A stretch of 64,000 nt of DNA from Nocardia vinacea (GTDB lineage Bacteria > Actinomycetota > Actinomycetes > Mycobacteriales > Mycobacteriaceae), in the NCBI RefSeq assembly GCF_035920345.1, contig NZ_CP109149.1:10106001-10170000 (forward strand). The letters run 5' to 3'. This document shows positions 26,701-35,637 of this stretch, one piece after another. The position numbers and the translations under genes are program-made. The number at the start of each line of letters is the position of its first letter. Positions within the stretch are counted from its first letter, which is position 1. The notes under the pieces are model-generated. The model worked only from the letters and a program-made list of their open reading frames with translations. It was not told the DNA's origin and ran no database searches.

Positions 26701-29647
26701 CGTTGGAGTCCTCGATCGAGGTCGCCTGCTGCACGACCGGGTCGAAAGTGACGGATCGTGACGTCCGATCGGATTCGGTGATCAAGATCGGGTTGAGTCC
26801 GGCCGAGTCGTAAGTCAGCTCGATCCGCAGTCCGAGCGCATCGAGTGTCGCGATCTGATTACCGAACACATCATTTCGGTAGCGCCGCGTGTCGTGAATG
26901 TGCACCAGACCGAGTTCCGGATCCAGTTCGGTGCGGTACAGGTCATCGAGAATCGGCGGCGCAGCGTCTTCGTAGGCATCGGCGCGCATCTGCGGTGTCA
27001 ATGCGATCTCGGATTGCCGGCTGAGGTAGGCACGCTCCACCGCACCGGTGGGTAGACCGACGAAGTCGGGGCCGTCGTAGAACCAGTCGAAACCCTTGAG
27101 CAGCCGACCGCCACTGGATCTGCGTTCGCGTGACTGGAAGCTGGTCAACCCATGGACCGGGTGAGTCGCGAATACCCTCTCGATCAGGAGCTCGTCGGTG
27201 TGCGGGCCTTCCTCGTCGGACCACTCTCCCCGCCGAGTCTCGCGCACCGTATTACCGATGTCGTCGTGCTCGTAGCTGTAGCGCTCTATCGCGTAAGGCA
27301 ATCCCCCGTCCAGCCGGGTGGATGTCCGCCCCGTCTCTACCGCCAACCATGCGCCGGATTCTGGGCTATCGGGGTCAGTGGGGAGCGCCGACCAAGTCGA
27401 AGTCGATACCACTCGTACCTCACCTGTGGCGGGGTCAATGACTTCTGTCCGGTGCGGCTGGCCACGGCCGGCCTCGAACGCGGGGACACCGGCGGAGGCG
27501 ATCTGATTGTGAAACCAAAGCCGCTGCATCGAGGCGGCCTCGTGATCGGTGCCTGGATCCTCCGACTCGACCTCGGCAAAGCCCAGCCACTGACGCGTAC
27601 GGCCGTCGAACTGCCCGTCGTGGTATCGGTAGCTTGTCGACGCCGACTGCCCGGTCACCGAGTCGGTTGTGGCGATCGACCCAACAACATGCACTGGGAA
27701 GGGAAGATATCCCGTCCAGCGACGTCCGGCGGCGAGGTCGCGTGCACGTTCCCGGGCGGAGGTCGTGTAGGTGATGTCTGTGTGCAGCCCGGCGCCGTTG
27801 TCGACCGATGACAGCAGGTATGGTTTTTCGCCCCCCAACAGGTCCAGGTAGAGGTAGCCGGTCGTGCCGTCGGCATTCGGACTCTTCGTCCACAGCAGCC
27901 CAGCTGTGCCGGATCCGGTCATGTCGGCGAGGATTGCTCGGGACGAGGACAGTACTGGTGTCCGGTCGATGACGATGGCCGGCCCGAACCGTCGTCCACC
28001 CTGATTGAGGTGGATCCGCACTTCGCCCGCACCGAACAGGACGAGGTCGGCGGTGCCGTCGCCGTCGACATCGGCGAGATGGACGTTGCGGTCGGGATCC
28101 GGTACTTCGAACGGGGGCGTCCCGTCGATCGTGACCGGTGCCCCGAGCCGACCGCCACCGAGGTTGGGCCAATAGACTATTGCTTGCGAGCGCAGCAAGA
28201 CTACGTCCGGAAGCCCGTCGCCGGTCATATCGGAGAAACGCAACCGGGGGTCGCGGTCGAGCTGCGGCGGCAGGTCGCCCCATGGCAGTACAAACGGCCC
28301 GGACCATTCCAATCCGCGATGGTTGTTGATAAAGGCGAACGGAGTGCCCGCGCGAAATGCCAGCAGATCAACCACGCCGTCGCCGTCCAAATCGAGGAAG
28401 GTTGACCGTTCGTCCTCCAGGCCGAAACCCGCGGCGAGGCGGAGCTGCCGCCGCACCGCGAATCCGTTCGTGGGGTCGTGGTCGAACCAGGCTCCGCCGA
28501 TGGTGTCCCCGATCAGCAAATCGGCGGTGCCGTTGCCCGTGAGGTCAGCGAACCGCGCCATGTCCTCCGCTAGCGACACACCGCCGGGCAACTGATGCAG
28601 CCGTCGCGGGGGGCCGAAGCTGTGCTCGCCGCGATTCTCCCAGTATGTTGCTCCGTCGCGTCCCAGCCGCAGAACGCCGGGTAGTGACGTCCCTAGGTAG
28701 TCGAGGAGCGTGACATCGCCATCTAGAGGCGGCGGCGGGATTGTGCTCGTGGAAAACTGCCGCAGCTGTTCGCGGCCCGGATCGAATGCCGTGTAGCCGA
28801 ACGTTATCGGTGCTCGGCGGGACTCGACCAGCGTCTCGTTCTCGCCGTGCCAGCCCAGAACTGTCAGTGATGAGAGTAGGGAATGCCCCACAGCCGGTGC
28901 CTGGGTGTACCCGAATTCCCATGCCCGCGCGTCGGAGGGGGTGCTGCGGACGGAATGCCGCAGCAGCATACGGGTGCAGCGCGAACGCAGGGGCACCGCG
29001 AAGCCCAGCGCGTGCGAGGTCGATGGGTCAGGCCGGGCCTCGTAGTCGAGCAGTAGCTCGAACTCGCTGTACGAAAGTCGCCGCAGTCGGTGCTCCCCGT
29101 CGACCGTCTCGTACTCGTGGCGAACCTCTAACCCATTGGGGAAGGTGATCGTGTCGACGTACCAGCGAACCACTTGGTCGGCCCCGTCGACCGAACCGGC
29201 AAGTCGCGATTGTGCACTGGCGCCGAACGTCATGGTGAGCAGGTCCGGTGTCCGGCATATCCAACTGTCTCGTTCGCGCGTGAAGATCTGCGGCTGACTC
29301 CCCACACTGGGTGCCCACCGCTCACCCGTCATCGCGACCAGTGGTTCGGCTCCCGACAGGGTAAACACATCCGGCTCTGCTGGGCGGAACGGCGAAGGAC
29401 GCCGACGCTCGACGAACGGCACATTCAACGCCCACCCCATCCCGAAGAATCCATCACCGAGTCCAGTGCTGTACAGCAGTTCCAACCGCGGGCTGACACC
29501 ACCCGGTCCGTGCGGCAGGTCCAGCGGGATCCGGTGCGATCCGCCGCCCATGGCCAGGTTGGGCCGGAAGCCCTCGCCGACGGGACGCGTGCCCCCGCCG
29601 CCGACCGGAAGTGGACGCGATACCGGGTTGACACCATTTGCGGTCAT
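23762..29647 (-). CDS. TcB/TcC-like SpvB-RHS toxin protein with membrane/HExxH C-terminus
   Basis: A 1961-aa protein. N-terminal SpvB region (GVSPRLELLYSTGLGDGFFGMGW), then FG-GAP/VCBS-like propeller motifs (DLTGNGTADLL, DLDGDGVVDLL, DMTGDGLPDVV, DVDGDGTADLV), as in Tc toxin component B, then a long YD/RHS repeat shell as in component C. The shell ends with RWYRPTLGRFLTADG and YLYALNNPANFSDPTGR. The ~290-residue cargo has three or four hydrophobic helices, then HEAHH, a match to the zinc-protease HExxH motif, and GNPFEKTAH near the end. ATG 29647 follows the TGA of the TcA-like gene by one base, so the two are coupled. In known Tc toxins the cargo is held inside the RHS cocoon and injected through TcA; the same is inferred here. 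Confidence 0.82.
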   Translation of the reverse strand: MTANGVNPVSRPLPVGGGGTRPVGEGFRPNLAMGGGSHRIPLDLPHGPGGVSPRLELLYSTGLGDGFFGMGWALNVPFVERRRPSPFRPAEPDVFTLSGAEPLVAMTGERWAPSVGSQPQIFTRERDSWICRTPDLLTMTFGASAQSRLAGSVDGADQVVRWYVDTITFPNGLEVRHEYETVDGEHRLRRLSYSEFELLLDYEARPDPSTSHALGFAVPLRSRCTRMLLRHSVRSTPSDARAWEFGYTQAPAVGHSLLSSLTVLGWHGENETLVESRRAPITFGYTAFDPGREQLRQFSTSTIPPPPLDGDVTLLDYLGTSLPGVLRLGRDGATYWENRGEHSFGPPRRLHQLPGGVSLAEDMARFADLTGNGTADLLIGDTIGGAWFDHDPTNGFAVRRQLRLAAGFGLEDERSTFLDLDGDGVVDLLAFRAGTPFAFINNHRGLEWSGPFVLPWGDLPPQLDRDPRLRFSDMTGDGLPDVVLLRSQAIVYWPNLGGGRLGAPVTIDGTPPFEVPDPDRNVHLADVDGDGTADLVLFGAGEVRIHLNQGGRRFGPAIVIDRTPVLSSSRAILADMTGSGTAGLLWTKSPNADGTTGYLYLDLLGGEKPYLLSSVDNGAGLHTDITYTTSARERARDLAAGRRWTGYLPFPVHVVGSIATTDSVTGQSASTSYRYHDGQFDGRTRQWLGFAEVESEDPGTDHEAASMQRLWFHNQIASAGVPAFEAGRGQPHRTEVIDPATGEVRVVSTSTWSALPTDPDSPESGAWLAVETGRTSTRLDGGLPYAIERYSYEHDDIGNTVRETRRGEWSDEEGPHTDELLIERVFATHPVHGLTSFQSRERRSSGGRLLKGFDWFYDGPDFVGLPTGAVERAYLSRQSEIALTPQMRADAYEDAAPPILDDLYRTELDPELGLVHIHDTRRYRNDVFGNQIATLDALGLRIELTYDSAGLNPILITESDRTSRSVTFDPVVQQATSIEDSNGNVLRTRFDGLGEIIAVWKRGAEADKPTETYSYDRRTVPHSMIQRVRVLRTDDVPGWERHSYLDGTGRAFQVRTRTRTGWTVEQTKVMSMRNREITVIDCYDAATSVFEATAPTGTVRHDKHYDFAGRLVSETLFGGTEVLHRYAGAETRFYDPDATKALNLDPLSPPSRTSRTDAWDRIVAIVEHDGTATPTEHRRYDALGELVEIVDAGGTTALASVLDGWGNRIRIDSADAGTSLFVFDAANNEVLRGDADARQLYHERDAHGRVVQIRAGGPAGTVEETYTYDTGPGNNLAGRLGRVVGAFGTVDYSYDVEGNPTTVARTFTGDSTMHTMAYSYDSQGQVRSVTYPDGHVVSYDYDPDGLLRAISGVVEDIAYGPHGRRTRMLFVNGLEARRGFTGGDHLLREMSVAVVTAMDGGPNVGTKLQHLVYTLDDVGRVRMTEDLSTVTGKVRNTQTFGYDARNRLAFATGTGPGGAAYRFDYSYDVAGNIIDGESFSGMVHGRDGDDTAHPNRLVRRADRSESEYAYDASGNLINDPELGTLEYDARHRLIRVARPDGGVVEYDYDHNDRRVTTRLASGGSTATRHEVEGVFVIDAEGTTKVVFDEDHRLALIPSTGNALLHHFDRLGNVNVVTNLDTGGLAAANEYSPLGALATSIVLQPHYAFHGAMLTDGMDIVLLGQRWYRPTLGRFLTADGYLLIHQDTIPGMHAGAHLYLYALNNPANFSDPTGRLAFLAALAIAAIVGAVLGAVGAASSGVKTWDEFLLWTLGGAIGGMLAVIGWAGIIIGTAALFGATVPLAAAATAGLIIYSIFGLIGALFTYGWDNSADKRFWFVSFLVKWAQSPIITTIGLIVAAFFVAGGNDVDFRRGMLFVEVGPGEGALTLGAIAWTRSCEFQRNGTVRDALAQHEAHHSRTIAAIGELGFYFTYVVVGGLWAGATSSLFCWNDINTRGNGNPFEKTAHTYTNDNGQIASSKPC

Positions 29648-29648
29648 C

Positions 29649-32600
29649 TCAGACCTCTGGGTCGGTTCGGTAGCTGAATCGGTAGGACAGGGCAAGCTGC
29701 ACGTCGACGATTGGAGAGAGATCGTCGTCTTCGGCGAATGCCACGGTGAACGTGTCCACCGGGGTGTCGTGCCGCCAGGCACCGAAGGGAGCCATAGTCG
29801 TGGCATCGCCGGCGAGTGTTCCGGCGGCATTGGAGTTCGCCGTGACCGACGCGCCGTCCGAGCCGCGTGTGATCGTGAGTTCTCGGACACCGATCGGCGG
29901 CGCACCCGGTGCGCCGATCAGACGCACCGTGAAGCCGGTGAGCTCAGGATCTGTCACCCACGCCGGCAGCTGGGTCTCGCGGATATGGAACGCGAGCTCG
30001 CGCTTGCGCTCGAGCAAGAAGTATTCATCGGGTTCATGCAGCCGGGCCGAGCGGATGAAGGAGCGGCCGCCGGTCGTGTCGTAGAGCGCGCGAGTATGCT
30101 CCTCGAGGGAGGAGTCGACGTCGCAGTCGAGGTAGAGCACGAGCGTGATGTCGCTGATCGACTGGAAGTCCAGGTCGTTCGCTGACGGCCATACTGTCAG
30201 TGTCCAGTTACCTTGCGGGCTGAGGTTTTCGAAGGCTGTGAGTACCTCCTCCCGCAGTCGCAAGACGGCATAGTCCCGACGGAACTGGTAGCTCGATAGA
30301 ACCATGACCTCCTCGGGGACAACGCGGGTGTGCTTGACCCATGAACCCGACTTTCGGCGCCAGTCAGTGGACACACCTGCGTGCTGCAGGGTGCCGCTTA
30401 TCCCGTTCGTGGGGATGAGCCCTTCGACGAACACCTCGACACGTTTGATCTTGCGTCGCACCGTGCCCGGGTAACGGCGGTCGAAGATCTCCAGGTCAGT
30501 CCGGAACGGCAGCACACCGCTGCTTTGGAAGGCGTGAAATGCTTGCGGGAACTCCTCGCGCATCGATACAGCAACGCGGATTGGGTTCTGTTTCTGGGCA
30601 TGACGGATGTAGTCGATCGTGAACGAGGCAATGTCCTGCTTAAGCTGGTCGCCGCCGAGCAAGCTCTCCGGACCGCCGAGTCCGTAGTCGAGCCGAATCC
30701 GGTGCAGGTCGCGGTCGAACTCGAGGGCGTACGCCCGTTCCATCACGTAGGCCGCCTCGATCGCCATGTCGAGGTACGTGCGAGCGACGCCCTCCATGTC
30801 GCTGGCGAGGCGGAACCACAGGTCCTCATCGAACATCCGGTTCTCGGCGTAATCGAGGATCTCACGCGAACTTTCGAGCCGGAGTCCAGCCAACTTGGTG
30901 TTGAGATCCTGGACTTCCAGTCGACGCCGCGCCTGGTGTTCGCGCATCTCTGTTACGAGCACCTCCGCCTCGGCTTCCTCGACCGCTCTGGTCAGCCGAT
31001 TACGTTGAAGTTCGAAGTTCAGCCATTCGCGTTCCTCGCCAACTACGTCGAAGAAGTCTTCGACATCACCGCTGTAATCGTGCGTCTCGCCCTGGTAACG
31101 CACTCCTGTATAGGTGATGTCATGGTCGTTGGCGGCGTTCGCTGCGTACGACAGCGCCGCGTTCTGATCCGCCACGTCGCGACCAATCGTGTCCCAGTCG
31201 GTGAGATTCGCCTCGGCGTGCGCCTTCCGCGACTCAGTGAGTGAGTGGGTGCGTGCCGCCACCACTGTCTCCAACGCTGCGTCCTCCTGACGCTTGACCT
31301 CGACCTGCACGGCGGCCTCGTTCAGCGTGACGGCGCTTTCGAGCTGCATCCGCTCGAACCTTTGCTGCTCTGCCTGGGACCGGAACTGGATGAACGTCCG
31401 CGCTGCCTGGATGGCATTGTCCGCCAGGAAGTTCGCTGCGCTCTGTAGGTAGGTGAACCGCAGGACCGGGACGTAGTCATCGGAGAGGCCAAGAATGTTC
31501 AAGCCAGCGTCGATCTTGAGGAGCTGGCGCGCGGCAGCGGTGACGATTTCGGCGACCTTCGGATTGACCGCACGACTTCGCCGACCGGACAGGTCTTTGA
31601 CCACTTCACCCGCCTGTGCGCTTGCGGCAGCGAATGGCGTTGGCGCGTAGAGCGGAGAATCGACAGGCACCGCATAGGGCAGGGTCACGATCTGCTCATA
31701 GTGCGCGAGAGCTTCCGCGCTCTCGCCTCGACGGAACAAGGAGTCGCCCCACAGCACCTGCGTCGAAGCCATTCGCTGCCACAGGTCTGCACCCTCATAA
31801 GCGGTGTTGAGCCACGGGTAGTTCAGGATCCCGGCGTAGGTTGATACGGCCTGTTCGTATCGCCCGAGCTTGGCGTAGGTTTCCGCGATCGCGAGCGGGA
31901 GGACATAGAAGAACAGGTGGGTGAGATAGGCCACGAAGGTGGTGGGCGTCTGAAAGGCAATCCGCAGCCGGTCAGGCGCGGCGATTACTCGCGGCTCTAG
32001 CAAGTCGTGGACGATCGCCTTCTGCCACTGCCCAGACTCGAGCCTGACGACCGTAGGTCCATCGACGCCGAGGAAGCCAACCGAGCGCGCTTGCTCGTTG
32101 ACCTTCGCCTCGCTCGTTACGATGGCTGCTGCGCTCGTGAGTGCCTTGCCCTCAGGCACAAAGAACACCTTGCTGGTCACCGGCGTGGGAAGGACGAGCG
32201 GGTCATCGACGGACGCGCCTCCATCGCGGTGAGCGATCAACACGTCATCCGGCCCTGTCCGGCCTCGCACAACATCATCGATCGCGATCACGCCCGCCCC
32301 AGGTGGGTCAGCAGCGTTCGTGCCCTCGGGCGTTGTTCCGTGGGCTCGCCCAACGAGTCGGCTCAGCCAACAGCCTCCCTGCGGTTTCTGCCGTAGTAAC
32401 TCAATGTTGGCTTGCATTGCCTGGTGAGCTTGTACGTCACCAAGGGCACTGTAGATTGACCCGGCCTGCTCGAACAATGCGGCAGCTCGCCACGGCGATG
32501 TCTTGTCGTCGCGCGTATAGGTGGCGAGCACCGCGCCGGACTCCGCGAGAGTATCGGCGGCCAGCCTGACTGCGCCTTGTCGTCGTGCTGCTTCGACCTG

Positions 32601-33149
32601 CTGGGCGTACACTCGCTCCGCGCCGGATGTGTCGCCCTTGACCACCAGGCGCCGCGCGTCGATTCGCAGTGCGTCGACCGTCGCTGCCTCAGCGAAGTCT
32701 GGGTCAATGGTGAGCGCAGAGAATTTGGTGAGCGCCTGGTTCGGCGCCACTTCCGTCCGGGTGAACAGCCGACGGTTATCTGCCGGAAGGATTATCGGCG
32801 CGCCGGGTTTGGTCGCGGCCACATGACGCCGGCTCAGCTCTACGATCCTTTCCGGATCGATGACTGTGGCGTCCAAAATCCGTCCGCCCAGTAGTGCTGA
32901 GCCATGCGTAGCGGCAGGTAGTTCAGGGTGACTCTGGATGAGGATCTGCTCCCACAAATCCAGATACCATTGCAGAGCAACCGTGTACTCCCGGCGAAAG
33001 AAACATTCGTTCGCCTCGGTGAGCAGGTCGCGGTAGTCGATCTCCGTGCTGCCAGCCGGCTCTTCGACAATAATCCGGCTTGGCGTTCGCCATGACGTTC
33101 TGGCGTGGAGAGTGCGGATGGAGAGGAAGTTCTCTTCGTGAAGTGCCAT
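29649..33149 (-). CDS. TcA-like toxin component (pore/receptor subunit), short form
   Basis: A 1166-aa protein; ATG 33149 follows GAGG, and a GTG precedes it directly. The N-terminal third includes TPR-like helices (NECFFRREYTVALQWYLDLWEQ) and AETYAKLGRYEQAVSTYAGIL. A long helical part (~residues 620-800, with QAARTFIQFRSQAEQQRFERMQ and RAVEEAEAEVLVTEMREHQARRR) could form the central shaft. The C-terminus (SISDITLVLYLDCDVD, and ahead of it FEGLxx-like VFVEGLIP...ISGTL) resembles the TcB-binding region of Tc toxin A subunits. Canonical TcA has around 2500 residues, so this is less than half size. It is coupled to the TcB/TcC-like gene. The role as translocation partner is inferred from domain resemblance and context. 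Confidence 0.65.
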   Translation of the reverse strand: MALHEENFLSIRTLHARTSWRTPSRIIVEEPAGSTEIDYRDLLTEANECFFRREYTVALQWYLDLWEQILIQSHPELPAATHGSALLGGRILDATVIDPERIVELSRRHVAATKPGAPIILPADNRRLFTRTEVAPNQALTKFSALTIDPDFAEAATVDALRIDARRLVVKGDTSGAERVYAQQVEAARRQGAVRLAADTLAESGAVLATYTRDDKTSPWRAAALFEQAGSIYSALGDVQAHQAMQANIELLRQKPQGGCWLSRLVGRAHGTTPEGTNAADPPGAGVIAIDDVVRGRTGPDDVLIAHRDGGASVDDPLVLPTPVTSKVFFVPEGKALTSAAAIVTSEAKVNEQARSVGFLGVDGPTVVRLESGQWQKAIVHDLLEPRVIAAPDRLRIAFQTPTTFVAYLTHLFFYVLPLAIAETYAKLGRYEQAVSTYAGILNYPWLNTAYEGADLWQRMASTQVLWGDSLFRRGESAEALAHYEQIVTLPYAVPVDSPLYAPTPFAAASAQAGEVVKDLSGRRSRAVNPKVAEIVTAAARQLLKIDAGLNILGLSDDYVPVLRFTYLQSAANFLADNAIQAARTFIQFRSQAEQQRFERMQLESAVTLNEAAVQVEVKRQEDAALETVVAARTHSLTESRKAHAEANLTDWDTIGRDVADQNAALSYAANAANDHDITYTGVRYQGETHDYSGDVEDFFDVVGEEREWLNFELQRNRLTRAVEEAEAEVLVTEMREHQARRRLEVQDLNTKLAGLRLESSREILDYAENRMFDEDLWFRLASDMEGVARTYLDMAIEAAYVMERAYALEFDRDLHRIRLDYGLGGPESLLGGDQLKQDIASFTIDYIRHAQKQNPIRVAVSMREEFPQAFHAFQSSGVLPFRTDLEIFDRRYPGTVRRKIKRVEVFVEGLIPTNGISGTLQHAGVSTDWRRKSGSWVKHTRVVPEEVMVLSSYQFRRDYAVLRLREEVLTAFENLSPQGNWTLTVWPSANDLDFQSISDITLVLYLDCDVDSSLEEHTRALYDTTGGRSFIRSARLHEPDEYFLLERKRELAFHIRETQLPAWVTDPELTGFTVRLIGAPGAPPIGVRELTITRGSDGASVTANSNAAGTLAGDATTMAPFGAWRHDTPVDTFTVAFAEDDDLSPIVDVQLALSYRFSYRTDPEV

Positions 33150-33302
33150 CACGACCTCGGAGATGGTCTTGCAGTATCTTGCGGTAACAGATATTCATGT
33201 TTGATGAGGGCTGAATCCTCTGCCTTACAAAAATGTCCACCGCGATGGCGGAGATCACACGAGTAGCGGACTACTCGAAGTTTCCGGCCCTTAGACCGTG
33301 TC

Positions 33303-33770
33303 TCATGTCGCTGATCTCACCTTTGCCAGTTTCTTGAAGCAGGTGAGCGCGGCGGCCAGTGTCAGGAAGGCGCAGAAGTGGATGCCCTTGCGTTCGTAGC
33401 GGATGTTGAGCCGGTGGTAGCCGGTCATCCAGGAAATCGTCCGCTCGATCACCCAGCGGTGGCGGCCGAGCCGCTCGCTGGACTCGATGCCCTTGCGGGC
33501 GATGCGTACGGCCATGCCGCGCCGACGGACCCACCCGCGCAGTTCGGCGATGTCGTATGCCTTGTCCGCGTGCAGCTTTGCCGGTCGGCGGCGCCGCGGC
33601 CCGCGCCGAGACCGTATCGGCGGGATCGCCCGTACCAGCGGGCGCAGTGCCTCGGCGTCGTTGGTGTTGGCGGCCGAAACACCCACGGCTAGAGGGATTC
33701 CCGCCCGATCGGACAGCACGTGCAGTTTCGAGCCGGACTTGCCACGGTCGACCGGGCTCGGCCCGGTCAT
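33303..33770 (-). CDS. IS5-family transposase, C-terminal ORF
   Basis: 155 codons with the DDE transposase half: TGPSPVDRGKSGSKLHVLSD, GVSAANTNDAEALRPLV, KLHADKAYDIAEL (second catalytic Asp) and RHRWVIERTISWM (catalytic Glu region), ending LAAALTCFKKL. This matches the orfB of IS427-like IS5 elements, which is normally joined to orfA by frameshifting. The upstream orfA lacks its start, so this is a remnant. Confidence 0.8.
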   Translation of the reverse strand: MTGPSPVDRGKSGSKLHVLSDRAGIPLAVGVSAANTNDAEALRPLVRAIPPIRSRRGPRRRRPAKLHADKAYDIAELRGWVRRRGMAVRIARKGIESSERLGRHRWVIERTISWMTGYHRLNIRYERKGIHFCAFLTLAAALTCFKKLAKVRSAT

Positions 33771-33778
33771 ATCGCCCC

Positions 33779-33990
33779 CTAATGAGCTCGCACCGACGCC
33801 GCGTCGATCACCGCTCGCGACCAGTCGATCAAGCCTTCGCTGCCCAACTCATCGAGCACGGCGCGATGTGGCCGCCGCCACACACCAGCGTTGGTCCACA
33901 CGGTGAACCGGCGATGCGCTGTCGGCACGGTGACCCCGAACGACGGCGGCAGCATCCGCCACGCACACCCGCTGGTCAGCACGTCACCAC
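33779..33990 (-). pseudogene. IS5-family transposase, N-terminal ORF, truncated
   Basis: Reads SGCAWRMLPPSFGVTVPTAHRRF then WTNAGVWRRPHRAVLDELG and WSRAVIDAASVRAH before the stop. About 40 N-terminal residues (the LTDEQWxxLEPLLP part) are missing; the codons upstream of ~33990 belong to a different remnant. Frame differs from orfB. Confidence 0.7.
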
Positions 33991-34002
33991 CGCGGTGAAC
34001 AC

Positions 34003-34260
34003 CTAGCTTTCTGCACTGCTCTGGTCCGCCTCGAGCAGTTGGATGTGGCGCCATATATTCGTGTGGCTGCGCTGTGCCGTGCGCACCCAGTTGGGGGGAG
34101 AATGCCAGTCGATGGCTGCTTCGCGTTCACCCCAAGCCACCTGCATGATCCGACGATCGCGAGCGAAGTCTTCGACCAGATCGCGGCGCAGGAAAAGTAG
34201 GTGGCCGCGCCAGGGCTTGTCCGCGCGAAAGATTACGGAGGCGCGGCGACCGTCGAGACT
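34003..34260 (-). pseudogene. C-terminal fragment of an unknown gene
   Basis: A start-less minus-strand frame encodes about 85 residues of natural composition and ends at TAG 34005-34003. It includes VDLVSLDGRRASVIFRADKP, GHLLFLRRDLVEDFARDRR and WHSPPNWVRTAQRSH, with strong codon bias. It lies between the IS110 relic and the IS5 relic and is cut at its 5' end. Family unknown; the pattern (strand-rich start, RRDLVEDFA helix) does not match a domain I know. Confidence 0.4.
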
Positions 34261-34268
34261 TACGAGAT

Positions 34269-34940
34269 CTACGGTGCCGGGTAGTTACCGTAGGCCGAAT
34301 CGGTCTTTCCGCCGCGGGTCACCGGCCCGGACTGGATGGTGCTGGGCGACAGCTTCGCCCACGACACCAAGTGCGCGGAAGTGCGGAAAGGGCTCACATC
34401 CGTCCCGATTTCGGCGAGGATGATCTGGGCACCCTGTGGTCCCAGGCCCGGAATCTCGTCGAGACGTTCGACCAGAGTCATCCCAGCGTCGTCGGTCTCC
34501 ACCGGCATAGCCGTCGGAGACAAGACCGGCTTCGAGCGCGATCGTGGCCAGCAACTCGTCGATGCGAGTGGTCAGGGTATCGATCTGATCGAGCATCATC
34601 CTGGCCAGCTCGCCGTGGTGGGCGTCGAGCCGACCCGACAGGGCCTCGACCAGAGCGGGGCGTTTGGCCTTCATGACACCGCGAGCCAGATCCGCCAATA
34701 GTCCGAGGTCGATTCGACGGTGACCTTCTCCCCCTCGGCCACCAGCTGATCGGCCAGCTCGCTGATCGCGCCGGTCGTCGCGGCTACGTCCCACACCGGC
34801 TGCCCCTGCGCCCGGATCCGCCCCCGCGGCATCCGCACGCACACCTTGCCGGCCGCCTTGGCCACATCTATCGCGCACACCCGCTTGGGCACCAACTCGT
34901 GCTGCTCGTCGGGAATCTCCTCCGGAACCGACCTCACTGA
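34269..34940 (-). pseudogene. IS110-family transposase remnant
   Basis: The N-terminal DEDD domain is visible (VPKRVCAIDVAKAAGKVCVRMP, then EKVTVESTSDYWRIW), then in another frame KAKRPALVEALSGRLDAHHGELARMMLDQID, and in a third the Transposase_20 part (LDEIPGLGPQGAQIILAEIG, then SAHLVSWAKLSPSTIQSGP). At least two frameshifts, and the final ~40 residues are missing. It is a dead element of the group that inserts without target duplication. Confidence 0.75.
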
Positions 34941-35179
34941 TCGCCCTTCCCTGCTCGAACCCGCATGGCGGGCCGCCCCGGGGGCCTCGGTCAGGGAAAC
35001 GAAAAACTGACCGGCGTGCTCGAAGCAGCAATGCGTGCCCCTCCAAGTCGGGCCCCGGCACCAAGCTCTCAATCGGGATCGCATACCCAAAGAACGGTCG
35101 GCGTCGGCGAGGCGACCCGACTGCCAGTGTTTCACATCTTCGAGGCGTCCCGGCACGGATCAGGGGAGCTCTCAACAAC

Positions 35180-35637
35180 CACCACGCCGACCGGCGCTTA
35201 CCGGGCTTAGTCTTCGTCTACGACGACGAGACGGTGTGGCTGCTGAAGACGTGGGCAACGGTCCAGCGTTGAATATCGAGGTCGCCCAGAAGATTGTCAC
35301 TGAAGAACAAGCTTGGACATTGTTTGCTCCTGCACGGGTTCCGCCCGTTCGCCCGCAACATACAGGCTGAACTTTCGTGGCTCGGTCACGACAACGACCA
35401 TGGCCTTGGATTTTCTTCGGGCACGCCCTGGCCTGTCGAAGAAGTCCTGATTGATTTATATGTTGATGGCATCGCTACCTGCCGCCATGTCGTCATTTAA
35501 GGTCCGGCTCTCGCACCTCGTATGGTTCGTACTACGTGTCTCGCCCGCGCGGTGTCCCGTGATTTGAAGTAGTCGACTACCCGTGTAATTGGAAAATTGT
35601 GTGAATAGATTAATCCCAGAGAATTGGGGTGATCAGG
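35180..35637 (+). other. Upstream region of the CHAT-SIR2 operon
   Basis: A short plus-strand fragment VFVYDDETVWLLKTWATVQR with a stop near 35270 may be a gene remnant. After about 35440 the DNA becomes AT-richer, as expected for a promoter. The 12-bp perfect palindrome GTAGTCGACTAC (35569-35580) lies 57 bp before the start codon and could be an operator. No -10/-35 pair is assigned with confidence. Confidence 0.35.

Larger units (their letters stand above)
33288..33990 (-). mobile_element. IS5-family element, 5' truncated
   Basis: Contains an orfB (33303-33770) and an orfA missing its beginning (33779 to ~33990) in a different frame. A terminal sequence GGCCCTTAGACCGTGTCTCA is visible at the orfB end near 33290-33309. 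The other end is missing: orfA homology begins abruptly at GCAWRMLPPSFG and abuts an unrelated coding remnant. Probably unable to transpose. Confidence 0.7.
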
